A stretch of 64,000 bases of DNA, from contig JAAYHE010000017.1 in NCBI GenBank assembly GCA_012735505.1, forward strand, positions 1 to 64,000, in the 5' to 3' direction. This DNA comes from Bacillota bacterium (GTDB taxonomy: Bacteria > Bacillota > UBA994 > UBA5500). The position numbers and the translations under genes were made by a program. The notes under the pieces were generated by a model. The model worked only from the letters and a program-made list of their open reading frames with translations. It did no database searches and was not told the origin of the DNA. How positions within the stretch are numbered: the stretch's first letter is position 1; every line of letters starts with the position of its first letter. Below, piece by piece: positions 44,161-53,075 of the stretch.

Positions 44161-45309
44161 TCACGAGCGGCAAATGCGCCTAATTCCTTCACAGGCAGCT
44201 TCAATAGCATCTGCTGTAGTAAAATATCCGGGGCTAAGGCGATAGCTGCCGTCAGGAAAAGTGCCTGCAGCCCGATGGGAAAGAGGCGAGCAATGTAGGC
44301 CTGGTCGGCCAGCCACCTTCCACTCGTCATTCATTTTTTGCCCAAATTCTGCTGACCTTAGTCCCTCTACGTTAAAACTGACTAGCCCGGCTCGCTGGCT
44401 GGCGTCCTTAGGGCCGTAGAGGGTGACCCGTTCTTCCTCTTGTAATACCTCGAGTAGCTGCTGGATATCAAGCCTTTGCTTGGCGGCAATGGTGTTAAGC
44501 CCGGTTTCGTTAATGAACTTGATAGCGGCGTTTAATCCGGCAATGCCTGCAGCGTTTAAGGTGCCACTTTCCAGACGATAAGGGAGCTCTTCTGGGTGTA
44601 GACGGGCATCTGATTTGGTGCCAGTGCCTCCGTCTCGCCAGGGGCGGATACCTACATCGCGCAGGGTAATTACAGCTCCTGTACCGTAGGGAGCCAAGAG
44701 GCCCTTGTGGCCTGGCACGACCAGAATATCGATGCCCATGGCTTGCATGTCGATAGGATAATGTCCCGCTGTTTGAGCGGCGTCGAGGGCAAAGAGAGCT
44801 CCGTGCCGATGGGCTACCCGGGCTAGGGCGGGGACATCCTGGATGGCACCCAAGACATTAGAAGCATGGGTTAAGATAACCAGCTTAGTTTCTGGTCGCA
44901 GTACAGCGGCCAGGTCGTCGGCGGAGATAAGACCGGCGGCATCAGCTTGTACATAAGTGATATCTACGCCTTGGCGTTCGAGGCGGCGCAGAGGACGGCT
45001 CACCGAGTTGTGCTCCACGTTACTGGTGATGGCATGATCTCCTGGGTCAAGCAACCCCTTGATCACCAGATTAAGACCATCGGTACAGTTAAAGGTGAAA
45101 GCGACTTGCCTAGGGTCGGGCGCTCCAAAAAAATCGGCTAATAATTGCCTAGTTTCCTCAATCATGCTGTCAGCCTGCTTAGCTAAACAATGGCCAGAGC
45201 GGCCAGGATTAGCGCCTACTTCTCGCATGAACTTATCTACTGCCTGATAAACAGCTTCGGGTTTAGGCCACGATGTGGCGGCGTTATCGAAGTAATGCAT
45301 CTGTTGCAT
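44161..45309 (-). CDS. Cysteine desulfurase-family class V aminotransferase
   Basis: 382 residues, PLP-dependent. Start YFDNAATSWPKPEAVYQA, cofactor-binding segment FNCTDGLNLVIKGLL, LDAAQTAGHYPIDM, Schiff-base lysine in VVPGHKGLLAPYGTG, and a Cys loop RPGLHCSPLSHRAAGT. This matches the SufS/CsdA-like subfamily often found alone in Clostridia; the Cys would carry persulfide sulfur. It could supply sulfur for Fe-S or thio-compounds, but no scaffold gene is adjacent. ATG 45309 follows GAGGTGAG. The lysS T-box follows on the same strand. Confidence 0.85.
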   Translation of the reverse strand: MQQMHYFDNAATSWPKPEAVYQAVDKFMREVGANPGRSGHCLAKQADSMIEETRQLLADFFGAPDPRQVAFTFNCTDGLNLVIKGLLDPGDHAITSNVEHNSVSRPLRRLERQGVDITYVQADAAGLISADDLAAVLRPETKLVILTHASNVLGAIQDVPALARVAHRHGALFALDAAQTAGHYPIDMQAMGIDILVVPGHKGLLAPYGTGAVITLRDVGIRPWRDGGTGTKSDARLHPEELPYRLESGTLNAAGIAGLNAAIKFINETGLNTIAAKQRLDIQQLLEVLQEEERVTLYGPKDASQRAGLVSFNVEGLRSAEFGQKMNDEWKVAGRPGLHCSPLSHRAAGTFPDGSYRLSPGYFTTADAIEAACEGIRRICRS

Positions 45310-45782
45310 ACTAGTCTCACCTCCTCGCGGCAGCTGCAGCCAACAAACTAGGGGCCGAGTTCAACCCTGCTGGCTAGTTTTCCCCAGCCTTGGCGCAGGC
45401 ATACGAGGCGTGTTCGTGCCCCTTATCTGCCTGCCGCTGGCGCTGGGTCATCCTCGCGCGCTGGTAGCCACCGACTGTCGGTAGGAGCTCCGTCGGGGAG
45501 CGGCCAGAAGTCTGGGCGCCGTAACTTACTGCTGGCCGCTCCTGTATCCTTGGCTCCTCCGCTCTTTTCATTTATGGCTCCCCAAGCGCTTTACGGATGA
45601 CGCGCACCGCCGCTAGTGCTGGAGGGCTCGCCCCTACAGATATAGCGCCATCTTGGCGAAACGTGTAGGGGCATTTTGAAACACTCCCGCCACAGCCCGA
45701 AACATGAGTGCAGGCAAGGGCAGCACGCACGCTAGCATACCCAGGATAGGATTGGGACAAGAGCCTCTTTCTCTAACCCAAC
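45310..45782. other. Intergenic region with MITE-like element copy B
   Basis: About 470 bases upstream of the desulfurase-like gene, with no believable gene. Most of it is the family I repeat (45439-45611). A short block CCTACAGATATAGCG at about 45632-45647 resembles the end of repeat family II. Confidence 0.6.
45439..45611 (+). repeat. MITE-like element, family I, copy B
   Basis: Closely similar to the reverse complement of 7712-7893 across its length. The ends are imperfect inverted repeats: GGCGCTGGGTCATCC at 45439-45453 and GGATGACGCGCACCGCC at 45595-45611. The internal palindrome is GGAGCGGCCAG (45497-45507) with CTGGCCGCTCC (45532-45542). It lies just upstream of the desulfurase-like gene. 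No coding capacity. Confidence 0.75.
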
Positions 45783-46625
45783 TTACTCCAAGAGGAGGGC
45801 TGCGCCGACGGTGCCGGGGCCGGTATGGACGCCGATGACAGGCCCAACTGGCACAAAGAAGCTAGGGGCAAGATCAAAGGCCTGCTGCAGTTTTTGTGCC
45901 AAGAATTCTGCGGCCTTGGCAGCCGCCCCATGCGCAACCACCAAGCGTTTGACCGTCTTGCCCGCGGCTAGAGTTTGAAACTCGCGTACCATTTCCTTCA
46001 AGGCTTGTTCTTGGCGGCGCACTTTAGCAACCGGTATGTAAATGCCATCTACTACCCGCACGATGGGTTTGATGTTAAGCATAGCCCCCATGACGGCATG
46101 CACTTTGCCGATGCGGCCGCCCTTATGGAGATACTCGAGGGTATCAAGCGTAAACATTACCTCGGTGCTTTTCTTCACTTGCTCCAGGCGGGCTACTATC
46201 TCGCTTGCAGCTAGCCCTTGCTGCACCATTTCCACTGCTTCGGCTACTATGAGGGCAATGCCGAGGCTGATAGACTGGGAATCGACGATATAGATATTGC
46301 CGTCGACCATTCCTTTGGCAGTTTGGGCTGAGGTCAAGGTGCCTGATAAGCCCGAAGAAATGTGAATACTGATGATGCTGTCGTGATCCTGCAGTAATCG
46401 CTCATATGTATCTTTGAACTCAGCTGGGGATGGCTGGGAAGTTGTTGGTAGTATTTGGCTGCTCGCCAGTTTAGGATAAAATTGCTCACTAGTTATGTCG
46501 ACGCCGTCACGGTATTGTTCTGAGCCAAAATTGACCATGAGTGGAACAACGGTAACTCCCCAGGCGTTAGCCACGTCGGCTGGGATATCAGCTGTACTGT
46601 CGGTAACGATTGCTATGCGTTTCAC
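45783..46625 (-). CDS. DegV-family fatty-acid-binding protein
   Basis: 280 residues. DegV/FakB proteins bind a fatty acid for phosphorylation by FakA in Firmicutes. Seen: the N-terminus KRIAIVTDSTADIPADVA, VVPLMVNFGSEQYRDGVDI, TSQPSPAEFKDTYERLL, HISSGLSGTLTSAQTA, and C-terminal VGPVIGVHTGPGTVG. GTG 46625 is chosen because AGGAGG lies about 8 bases upstream; the upstream ATG at 46655 precedes that site. No fakA homologue is present in the window. Confidence 0.88.
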   Translation of the reverse strand: MKRIAIVTDSTADIPADVANAWGVTVVPLMVNFGSEQYRDGVDITSEQFYPKLASSQILPTTSQPSPAEFKDTYERLLQDHDSIISIHISSGLSGTLTSAQTAKGMVDGNIYIVDSQSISLGIALIVAEAVEMVQQGLAASEIVARLEQVKKSTEVMFTLDTLEYLHKGGRIGKVHAVMGAMLNIKPIVRVVDGIYIPVAKVRRQEQALKEMVREFQTLAAGKTVKRLVVAHGAAAKAAEFLAQKLQQAFDLAPSFFVPVGPVIGVHTGPGTVGAALLLE

Positions 46626-46974
46626 CTTTCTTTGCCTCCTATATTGTCTAGGCATGCAACTATTTTATTTACTAGTTGCCTATAGTTTGCTCAATACGAC
46701 AAGATGGCAACCTTGCCGGCAAGATCTCGCGGGGAAGACCAGGGGGCTGCGGCTAGAAATGCATAGCTTCTGGTCGGGTCTGAGGTCTTGTCCTTTGTAT
46801 AGCTGTAGCCTAGCGTTGAGTCTAATATCCTTAGACTATATCGGTAGTCAAAAGTGTCGGTTGTGATTCATTTATCTTTGTCTTAAAGATTAATTGCAGG
46901 TTAATGCTTAAATTGGTATAGTGAGGGCAGTGTTGTTGCTTTATTAAACTTGTGTTGTTCTGGAGGCAAATTAA
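46626..46974. other. Intergenic region between degV and the GDT1-like gene
   Basis: About 350 bases between divergent genes, AT-rich in its right half, with both promoters presumably inside. I see no repeat, RNA gene or other conserved motif. Confidence 0.4.
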
Positions 46975-47640
46975 ATGGAGGCTTTTTTGGGGGCTTTCGG
47001 GCTGATATTTCTCATGGAGATGGGCGATAAATCCCAACTGGTTATTATGGCACTAGCTGCGCGCTACCATTGGCGTCAAGTTGCCCTCGGGCTAGTCTTG
47101 GCGGCAGCTGCCACTCACGGTTTGGCGGTGCTGGTTGGGGGAGTGTTGGGTACCCTTATTCCCCTGATATACGTGAAAACCTTAGCTGCACTGGCTTTCT
47201 TAGGGTTTGCTTTGTGGACGCTATGGTCAAACCAAGATGACGAGGCTGAGGACAAGCCTAATGGGGGGCTTAGTCGTTGGCCTGCTTTAGCCATTGCTGC
47301 TGCCTTTTTTGTCTGCGAGTTTGGCGATAAAACCCAGCTAGCAACAGTCGCTGCGGTGGCCAGAACCGGGCAACCGTTTCAGACTTGGCTGGGGGCGGTG
47401 TTGGGCATGCTCTTAGCCGATGTGCTAGGCATTGGCCTAGGACGATTATTGCGCCGCATACCCCAGTGGATAATCACATGGGTCAGCAGTTCGGTTTTTG
47501 CTGTCTGCGGCTGGTCGACCTTAGTAGAGGCTTGGGAATGGCCATTTTCCTGGTTAGTAGTTGGTTTAGCCTTTTTGCTCCTCGTATGTTTTGTCGTTAC
47601 GCGCCGTCATAGACAATCAGAATCAATAGCTAGCTCGTAA
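46975..47640 (+). CDS. TMEM165/GDT1-family (UPF0016) putative Mn2+/Ca2+ exporter
   Basis: 221 residues with six predicted membrane segments. It has two copies of the family motif E-x-G-D-K/R-[ST]: LMEMGDKSQLVIMALAAR at the N-terminus and CEFGDKTQLATVAAVA in the middle. Members move Mn2+ or Ca2+ in exchange for H+. ATG 46975 follows GGAGG. It ends at a strong terminator and is convergent with the kbl gene. Confidence 0.85.
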   Translation: MEAFLGAFGLIFLMEMGDKSQLVIMALAARYHWRQVALGLVLAAAATHGLAVLVGGVLGTLIPLIYVKTLAALAFLGFALWTLWSNQDDEAEDKPNGGLSRWPALAIAAAFFVCEFGDKTQLATVAAVARTGQPFQTWLGAVLGMLLADVLGIGLGRLLRRIPQWIITWVSSSVFAVCGWSTLVEAWEWPFSWLVVGLAFLLLVCFVVTRRHRQSESIASS

Positions 47641-47648
47641 GCAAAAAC

Positions 47649-47677
47649 CCCCCTGGGAATTTCCCAGGGGGATTTTA
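47649..47677. terminator. Terminator between the GDT1-like gene and kbl
   Basis: CCCCCTGGGAA and TTCCCAGGGGG with a minimal loop; A-run before (GCAAAAA) and TTTT after, so it works on both strands. Confidence 0.82.
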
Positions 47678-47701
47678 GTTGGGGGAGGGGAGAGGCGGGG
47701 G

Positions 47702-48949
47702 TTAGATGACCCCAAACTCCTTCCCAACGTGCTCTAAAATATTTAGGGCCTTATCTAGATGTTCGCGGGTGTGTGCCGACATCAGGCTGATGCGTAGGCG
47801 AGATAAACGCTTGGGCACAGCCGGATATTGAACCGGGTTAACATATAGCCCTAACTCATGGCAGCGGCGACACATCTCGCGCACTTTCAGGTCGTCGCCA
47901 ATGATGATTGGGAAAATTGCTGTCTCCGAGTTACCCAGGTCAAAGCCGAGCTGGGTTAGATTGTCGCGGAAGTAATGGATATTATCCCACAGCTGCTGCC
48001 TTAACTCTGGCTCTGTTTCAATCACGTCGAGGGCGGCGATCAAAGAACCAGTTGCCTGGGGCGTGGGAGCAGTAGAAAACATGTAGGAACGAGAGAAAAA
48101 GTGCAAGAGCTGAATTAGCTCACGGTTGGCGGCAATAAAGCCTCCCACCGCGCCCAATCCTTTACTAAAAGTGCCTGCCACGATATCTACTTTTCCCTCG
48201 ATACCAAAATGCTCGGGCGTGCCGCGCCCGTTAGCCCCGATGACGCCGGTGGCATGAGCTTCGTCTACCATAACGTAAGCGCCATAGCTATGAGCCATTT
48301 CCACTATCTCATCCAGTTTGGCAATATCGCCGTCCATGGAATATACACCATCAACCACCACTAGTTTGGTGCGATATTTGTCCTTGGCTTTCTCTAGGGC
48401 CCGCTCTAACGACTTCATATCGTTATGCCGGAAAAATCGGGTATTAGTGTTCTTGCAGCCGTCGATAATGCTCGCATGTACGAGTAAATCCAGAATAGCT
48501 ATGTCTTTATCGGTTAACATGGCCAATAAGGTACCGCAGTTGGAGCCGAAGCCGCTGGTGTAGAGGATGGCATCTTCGCAGCCTTTGAACTTGGCTATCT
48601 TTTGTTCCAGCTCGACATGCAAATCCAATGTGCCACCCAAAAGGGGCACGCTGCCAGCGCCTGATCCGTATTTTTCTAAGGCTGCCCGGCCAGCTGCGAT
48701 AGTGCGCGGATGTTTGGTCAGATTTAGATAGTCATTAGAGGCCATGTAGATCATCTCGTTGACTTGTCCGGTTAACGGGTCTACCACTTGCATGGTTGGC
48801 CCAGACCCGTCTAATGAGATGCGCCGATAGTGGGCATGGCCACGTTGACGGCTGTCTTCGGCGTAGGCCGCGAACAGCCGTGCCCTGCCCATAATGTCTT
48901 GGTCAGGTATATCGATGAAATCGGCCAAGGAGTACTTGGTGGAATCCAT
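47702..48949 (-). CDS. kbl: 2-amino-3-ketobutyrate CoA ligase / alpha-oxoamine synthase
   Basis: 415-residue PLP-dependent alpha-oxoamine synthase. Seen: YMASNDYLNLTKHPRTIAAG, GSGAGSVPLLGGTLDLHVELE, VMVDEAHATGVIGANGRG and the Schiff-base lysine in VAGTFSKGLGAVGGFIAA. Family members include glycine C-acetyltransferase (Kbl) and 8-amino-7-oxononanoate synthase (BioF). The threonine dehydrogenase at 37979 and the absence of other biotin genes favour Kbl. ATG 48949 follows AAGGGGAGTG; an upstream in-frame ATG at 48970 precedes that site. Confidence 0.85.
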   Translation of the reverse strand: MDSTKYSLADFIDIPDQDIMGRARLFAAYAEDSRQRGHAHYRRISLDGSGPTMQVVDPLTGQVNEMIYMASNDYLNLTKHPRTIAAGRAALEKYGSGAGSVPLLGGTLDLHVELEQKIAKFKGCEDAILYTSGFGSNCGTLLAMLTDKDIAILDLLVHASIIDGCKNTNTRFFRHNDMKSLERALEKAKDKYRTKLVVVDGVYSMDGDIAKLDEIVEMAHSYGAYVMVDEAHATGVIGANGRGTPEHFGIEGKVDIVAGTFSKGLGAVGGFIAANRELIQLLHFFSRSYMFSTAPTPQATGSLIAALDVIETEPELRQQLWDNIHYFRDNLTQLGFDLGNSETAIFPIIIGDDLKVREMCRRCHELGLYVNPVQYPAVPKRLSRLRISLMSAHTREHLDKALNILEHVGKEFGVI

Positions 48950-49179
48950 GAGATCACTCCCCTTGCACAATATTGTTGCTGCCAGCTACTGTTATTGTAA
49001 ACGCTCGTGCGATGGTGTGCAAGTATTTGTGCAACAAAATGAAGAGGGGTGTGCATGCGTCGGCGCAGTCATGCTCACGTGCGTGTGCTTTATGCCTGTA
49101 TGGGCTTCGGCCTAGGCAACTATTCCCCGGGCGGGTGTGGTTTACAAATGCAGCCCTGGGGCTAAGGCAGGCAGTTTTT

Positions 49180-49767
49180 GTGTTGGGCATGGCATCAAGC
49201 GCTGCTAGTGTGCTCATACTAGATATGATACTTGCGCTGCAATTACACAAGGGAAAGGTAGTGGATGCCTTGTCAGCTACTAAGAGCCTCGTCTGGATTA
49301 TTTTTTTTCTGCTCGCATCTATCGCTATGTTGGTTTTTGTGCCGAGGCGCGATATCATGCGTTTGTTGCCCTTTGGCATTGTAGGTGGTTTTGCTGTTGC
49401 CATGCTGATTCAGGTTTTAGCAGTTTGGTATCTGCGGCTATGGCGTTTCAACTTTACTGAAATCGCCTCGATCAGAGGGATTCCCATATTCTTAGCCATG
49501 TCGTGGTTACCCCTGATGGTTATTTTTGCCTATTGGCTGCTAAGCCTGCGGAGCGGCACCGCCCGCTTTTTCTATATTGCCGCCTACGCCTTAGCAACAG
49601 TTGCTATCGAGTGGGGCTTAATTATCTTTGGCTATCAGGTCCATCGAAATTGGAACATCTTATATGCGGCCCTATTGGCTCTAGTGTTGCACTATCTGTT
49701 GGGTTGGTACTTACTAGCTACGCGTCCGCCGGTAGATGAGCGCAAGGTAATCCGTATCGATTCCTAG
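49180..49767 (+). CDS. Integral membrane protein of unknown function
   Basis: About 195 residues with five or six predicted membrane segments (for example VWIIFFLLASIAMLVFV, LLPFGIVGGFAVAMLIQVLA, ATVAIEWGLIIFGYQ and AALLALVLHYLLGWYLLAT). It resembles small sporulation-associated membrane proteins of the CBO0543 type in size and layout, but I cannot confirm this. The start is uncertain: GTG 49180 follows AAGGCAGG by 8 bases; ATG 49189 is the alternative. The 5' part of the longer open frame (48973-49179) has an unnatural Cys-rich composition and is rejected. Confidence 0.5.
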   Translation: MLGMASSAASVLILDMILALQLHKGKVVDALSATKSLVWIIFFLLASIAMLVFVPRRDIMRLLPFGIVGGFAVAMLIQVLAVWYLRLWRFNFTEIASIRGIPIFLAMSWLPLMVIFAYWLLSLRSGTARFFYIAAYALATVAIEWGLIIFGYQVHRNWNILYAALLALVLHYLLGWYLLATRPPVDERKVIRIDS

Positions 49768-49783
49768 CTTAGGGAGATGAAAA

Positions 49784-49810
49784 AGGCCGCGGCAACTGCC
49801 GTGGCCTAAA
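49784..49810. terminator. Terminator between the membrane protein and amidohydrolase genes
   Basis: AGGCCGCGGCA and TGCCGTGGCCT stem with a short loop, A's on both sides, between convergent genes. Confidence 0.7.
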
Positions 49811-49832
49811 AATGTCGTTGGGCGATGGCTGT

Positions 49833-51026
49833 TTAGCGCTTAACTACTACGGCGCCACCCTTAATCACATAGCTAATATTATTTTGATCTTGTAGCAAGC
49901 GGACATCATCGAAAACATTACCTTGGACGATCGTCACGTCGGCTAGTTTGCCGGCGGCCAGGCTGCCCATCTCGGGGCGATCGCAAACTTTCGCTGCTGT
50001 ACTCGTTGCAGCCGTTAGGGCCTGCAAGGGGGTCATGCCTGCTTCTACCATCAGCTCAAATTCTAATGCATTGCGGCCTGGAGTGTTGAGTGGTGTGCCG
50101 CAGTCGGTACCAAAGGCAATAGTGACTCCAGCTTGGAGTGCCTTTTTGAAGCTTTGCTTATGAGCCTCGAACACTTGGTTAGCCTTATCCACAGCGTAGG
50201 CAGGAATACCAGCTTCTATGCCACCTTTCACTATATGGTAAGGGGCGACTAGAGTTGGCACCAGGGCCACATCGTGTTCTAGCATCAGCTGGATTGCCTC
50301 ATCGTCTAAGAAAATGCCATGCTCGATGGAGTCTATCCCGGCTAAAATGGCGTTCTTAATACCGGTAGTGCCTTGGGCGTGGGAAGCAGTTTTGCGTCCA
50401 GCCTTGTGGGCTTCTTCCACAGCTGCCTGCATTTCTTCTACTGTTAATTGGGCAGAGCCGGGTTCGACGCCTGGAGTCATCACGCCGCCGGTAGCCATAA
50501 TCTTAATGATTTCTGCTCCAGCGCGAAGTTGTTCTCTGGTTCCTTTGCGAGCCTCGTCTACACCATCTACTTGGCGCCCGCCCATCCAACCGTGCCCACC
50601 GGTCATGGTGATGCACATGCCCGATGTGATCACCCGGGGGCCTAGAATATAACCTTGGTCGATGGCCTGCTTGACCGAAAGATCGATTTGATTGCGGCTG
50701 CCCATATTACGAACGGTGGTAAAGCCCGAGTTTAAAATAATGCGGGCGTTCTTTGCGGCCCGCAAGGCTAAAAGGGCGTCAGGGTCGTGCCGTTCTTGGG
50801 AGCTATCGGCAGCGCCGCTACTCGTAATATGTACATGGCAGTCGATGAGTCCAGGCAACACAGTGCAACCGCTAGCGTCTATAACCCGGGCATCGGTTTC
50901 GGTCGGCAAGGCTGTTGCCGGGATAACCCTTTCAAATTTTTCGCCTTCGATCACCAACGCCAGACCTTCCCGGGGAGAATGGACGCCATCAAAGTAAAGG
51001 CCACCCTTGATAATAAGTCTGCTCAT
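49833..51026 (-). CDS. Amidohydrolase (Xaa-Pro dipeptidase/imidazolonepropionase-like)
   Basis: 397 residues, metal-dependent TIM-barrel hydrolase. HxH metal motif in LPGLIDCHVHITSSG, a likely carboxylated-Lys region IIKIMATGGVMTPG, TASHAQGTTGIKNAI and DSIEHGIFLDDE (metal His residues), and catalytic Asp in TIAFGTDCGTP. Close relatives are annotated as Xaa-Pro dipeptidases or imidazolonepropionase-like. There is no signal peptide. It lies 24 bases downstream of the phosphatase gene on the same strand, so the two may be co-transcribed. Substrate unknown. Confidence 0.85.
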   Translation of the reverse strand: MSRLIIKGGLYFDGVHSPREGLALVIEGEKFERVIPATALPTETDARVIDASGCTVLPGLIDCHVHITSSGAADSSQERHDPDALLALRAAKNARIILNSGFTTVRNMGSRNQIDLSVKQAIDQGYILGPRVITSGMCITMTGGHGWMGGRQVDGVDEARKGTREQLRAGAEIIKIMATGGVMTPGVEPGSAQLTVEEMQAAVEEAHKAGRKTASHAQGTTGIKNAILAGIDSIEHGIFLDDEAIQLMLEHDVALVPTLVAPYHIVKGGIEAGIPAYAVDKANQVFEAHKQSFKKALQAGVTIAFGTDCGTPLNTPGRNALEFELMVEAGMTPLQALTAATSTAAKVCDRPEMGSLAAGKLADVTIVQGNVFDDVRLLQDQNNISYVIKGGAVVVKR

Positions 51027-51050
51027 AGCGCGTTTCCTCCTTTGCTAAGC

Positions 51051-51677
51051 TTAGTTGATGTAATTTAAATGACTAGTGCAGTTGATAGACAATACCCGCC
51101 ACCGCTTCTGGTTACGGCTGTACTCTAGGGTAGAAATGCCTGTGTTATGTACTGACATCCTGATGCCGAAGGCGGCCGGGTCTACAGCGAGTGCATAGGC
51201 TAGCAGAGCCCGCATGGTAGCCCCGTGGGTGACAATGCACAAGGTTTTTCCGGCCTGAGGCTCTATCGTGTCCCGAAACCAGGTGGTTGCTCTATCATAA
51301 AGCTGGGCAAACGATTCTCCTCCAGGTCGTTGAGTATTGTACGGATCAGCTTCAAGCTGCTTCCAAATTTCTGGGTGAGCGGCCTGGGAAGCTGCGTAAG
51401 TCAAGCCCGACCACTCTCCGACATCTAATTCCTGTAATGCAGTGTGGGTATAGAGGGGACACCCCTGGGCGGTGGCAATGGCTTGCCCCGTGGCGTAAGC
51501 CCGCTGTAGCTGGCTGCTATAGACTGCATCTAGGGAATATTTTTGTTCTATATAGCGAGCGACCGCCCTAGCCTGTTTCCGTCCCAGGTCGTTGAGAGGC
51601 ACATCTAAGAGTCCTTGCATGATCCCATCTTTATTATGCTGGGTTTGTCCATGGCGAACTAACAATACCCGCGCCAC
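51051..51677 (-). CDS. Histidine phosphatase superfamily (phosphoglycerate mutase-like)
   Basis: 208 residues. Catalytic RHG motif in LLVRHGQTQHNKDGIMQG, GLRKQARA-like segment (LGRKQARAVARYIEQK), VYSSQLQRAYATGQAIA, the proton-donor Glu in ELDVGEWSGLTY, and the second His in CIVTHGATMRALLAY. Similar proteins include phosphoglycerate mutases, alpha-ribazole phosphatases and broad-specificity phosphatases; none of these can be preferred. First gene of a probable two-gene operon with the amidohydrolase. Confidence 0.85.
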   Translation of the reverse strand: MARVLLVRHGQTQHNKDGIMQGLLDVPLNDLGRKQARAVARYIEQKYSLDAVYSSQLQRAYATGQAIATAQGCPLYTHTALQELDVGEWSGLTYAASQAAHPEIWKQLEADPYNTQRPGGESFAQLYDRATTWFRDTIEPQAGKTLCIVTHGATMRALLAYALAVDPAAFGIRMSVHNTGISTLEYSRNQKRWRVLSINCTSHLNYIN

Positions 51678-51760
51678 TTAGTATCCCTCCTCCTACTGCG
51701 TGCTGCACGTCATTTTGGTTAGTATGCTATATTCTCGGAATTAAGTCAAACATAAAAATA

Positions 51761-51790
51761 AGGTTGCCTAGTAGCTAGGCAACCTGAGCC
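51761..51790 (-). terminator. Terminator of the CorC-type operon
   Basis: AGGTTGCCTAG (51761-51771) and CTAGGCAACCT (51775-51785). On the minus strand the stem follows the stop of the second CorC-type gene and is followed by TTATTTTTATG. Confidence 0.8.
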
Positions 51791-51794
51791 TCCT

Positions 51795-53075
51795 TTATAG
51801 CGCAATCTGCTTCTCTTTGACAGGTGTACGCTCTATTTTGAGTTTAGTGATACGGCGTCCGCTAGTAGCGGTGACGGTTAGCTTGAGTCCGTAATCTGGC
51901 AAGTCTAGGGTTTCTCCAGTTTCAGGAATATAGTCTAGTAGCCAATAGACGAGGCCGCCGATCGTGTCTACTTCTTCATCTGGAAGTTCGATTTCTACCA
52001 AGTCGCTGATTTCGTCAATGGGTACCACCCCATCTACCAGCCATGTATTAGCGTCTAGTTGTTGTATTTCGGCCTGTTCATTGACGTCGAATTCATCTTG
52101 GATTTCGCCGACGATTTCTTCTAGCAAGTCTTCAATGGTAACCAAGCCGGCCGTGCCGCCATACTCGTCTACTACGATAGCCATATGGATACGTAGCGAT
52201 TTCAGTTCCCGCAGTAAGTCATTGATCCGTTTTGTTTCCGGCACAAAATATGCGTCGCGCATGAGGTCGGCAATGCTTACAGCTAAAGGACCCTGCCAAT
52301 ATTCGAGGATATCCTTTACATAGAGGATGCCTATAATGTTGTCGATAGTATCTTCATAGACAGGGATGCGCGAGAGCCCTGACTCGATTACTTCCTGCCA
52401 CATAGTTTGTTCTGGAGTATCGACATCTATAGCTACTATATCTACCCGAGGGGTCATTATTTCCCGCACCAGGGTGTGATTAGATTCTAATACTCTTACG
52501 ATCATTTCCCGCTCCGATTCTTCTACCGAGCCTTCTTCTTCGCCTATATCTACTAGGGTTATGAGCGAAGCCTCATCCATGGAAGGTTCATCACTCTCGA
52601 TAGGCAATCGCCGGCTGAGCAAGCGGGGAATCTGCAGCAAAGGCATAGCCAGTGGCACCAGTGCCTTGTAGGCCCAATAGATGGGCCGTGCTGCTTTGGA
52701 GGCATACTGAGCCGTATAGGTGGTAGCTAGCCTCTTGGGAAGTATCTCTCCAAATATAAGTATTAAGATAATCATCCCCCAGCTAGCGATAGCTGAGCCC
52801 GACACCCTGCCGATTTGTACGTCCCGCAAGAGCAGGTTGGCCACAACGGTAGAAAGTACTACAGCCAGGTTGGTTCCTACTAGCAGCGAGGAAAGAAGTG
52901 GCTGCTTAGATTCCATCATTTCTTCGAGCAGGTGGGCACCTTTAACCTGCTTGTTGACGAGCTGCTTTACGGTTAGGTTATCGAGTCTGATCATGGCAGT
53001 TTCCGAGGCCGCAAAAAAAGCTACTAGGGCAAAGCTAAACGCCCACAACATCAGTGTGAATACTAAGCCTAGCAT
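51795..53075 (-). CDS. CNNM/CorC-family (hemolysin-like) divalent cation transporter, full length
   Basis: 426 residues. A DUF21/CNNM membrane domain (about 1-190, with FAASETAMIRLDNLTVKQL and LVGTNLAVVLSTVVANLLL) is followed by two CBS domains (about 205-325: IMTPRVDIVAID, HMAIVVDEYGGTAGLVTIEDLLEEIVGEI). A CorC_HlyC C-terminal domain (about 340-420, VDGVVPIDEISDLVEIELP) closes the protein. Such proteins export Mg2+ or Co2+ or regulate it. It starts at ATG 53075, overlapping the upstream paralogue's stop by 7 bases. Confidence 0.9.
   Translation of the reverse strand: MLGLVFTLMLWAFSFALVAFFAASETAMIRLDNLTVKQLVNKQVKGAHLLEEMMESKQPLLSSLLVGTNLAVVLSTVVANLLLRDVQIGRVSGSAIASWGMIILILIFGEILPKRLATTYTAQYASKAARPIYWAYKALVPLAMPLLQIPRLLSRRLPIESDEPSMDEASLITLVDIGEEEGSVEESEREMIVRVLESNHTLVREIMTPRVDIVAIDVDTPEQTMWQEVIESGLSRIPVYEDTIDNIIGILYVKDILEYWQGPLAVSIADLMRDAYFVPETKRINDLLRELKSLRIHMAIVVDEYGGTAGLVTIEDLLEEIVGEIQDEFDVNEQAEIQQLDANTWLVDGVVPIDEISDLVEIELPDEEVDTIGGLVYWLLDYIPETGETLDLPDYGLKLTVTATSGRRITKLKIERTPVKEKQIAL

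Noticed and set aside
44070-44330. Minus-strand open frame overlapping the lysS leader
   Set aside because: It covers the end of the desulfurase-like gene in another frame and runs into the T-box leader.
48973-49179. N-terminal extension of the membrane protein at 49180
   Set aside because: Unnatural Cys-rich composition, no ribosome site before it, and it overlaps the divergent promoter region of kbl.
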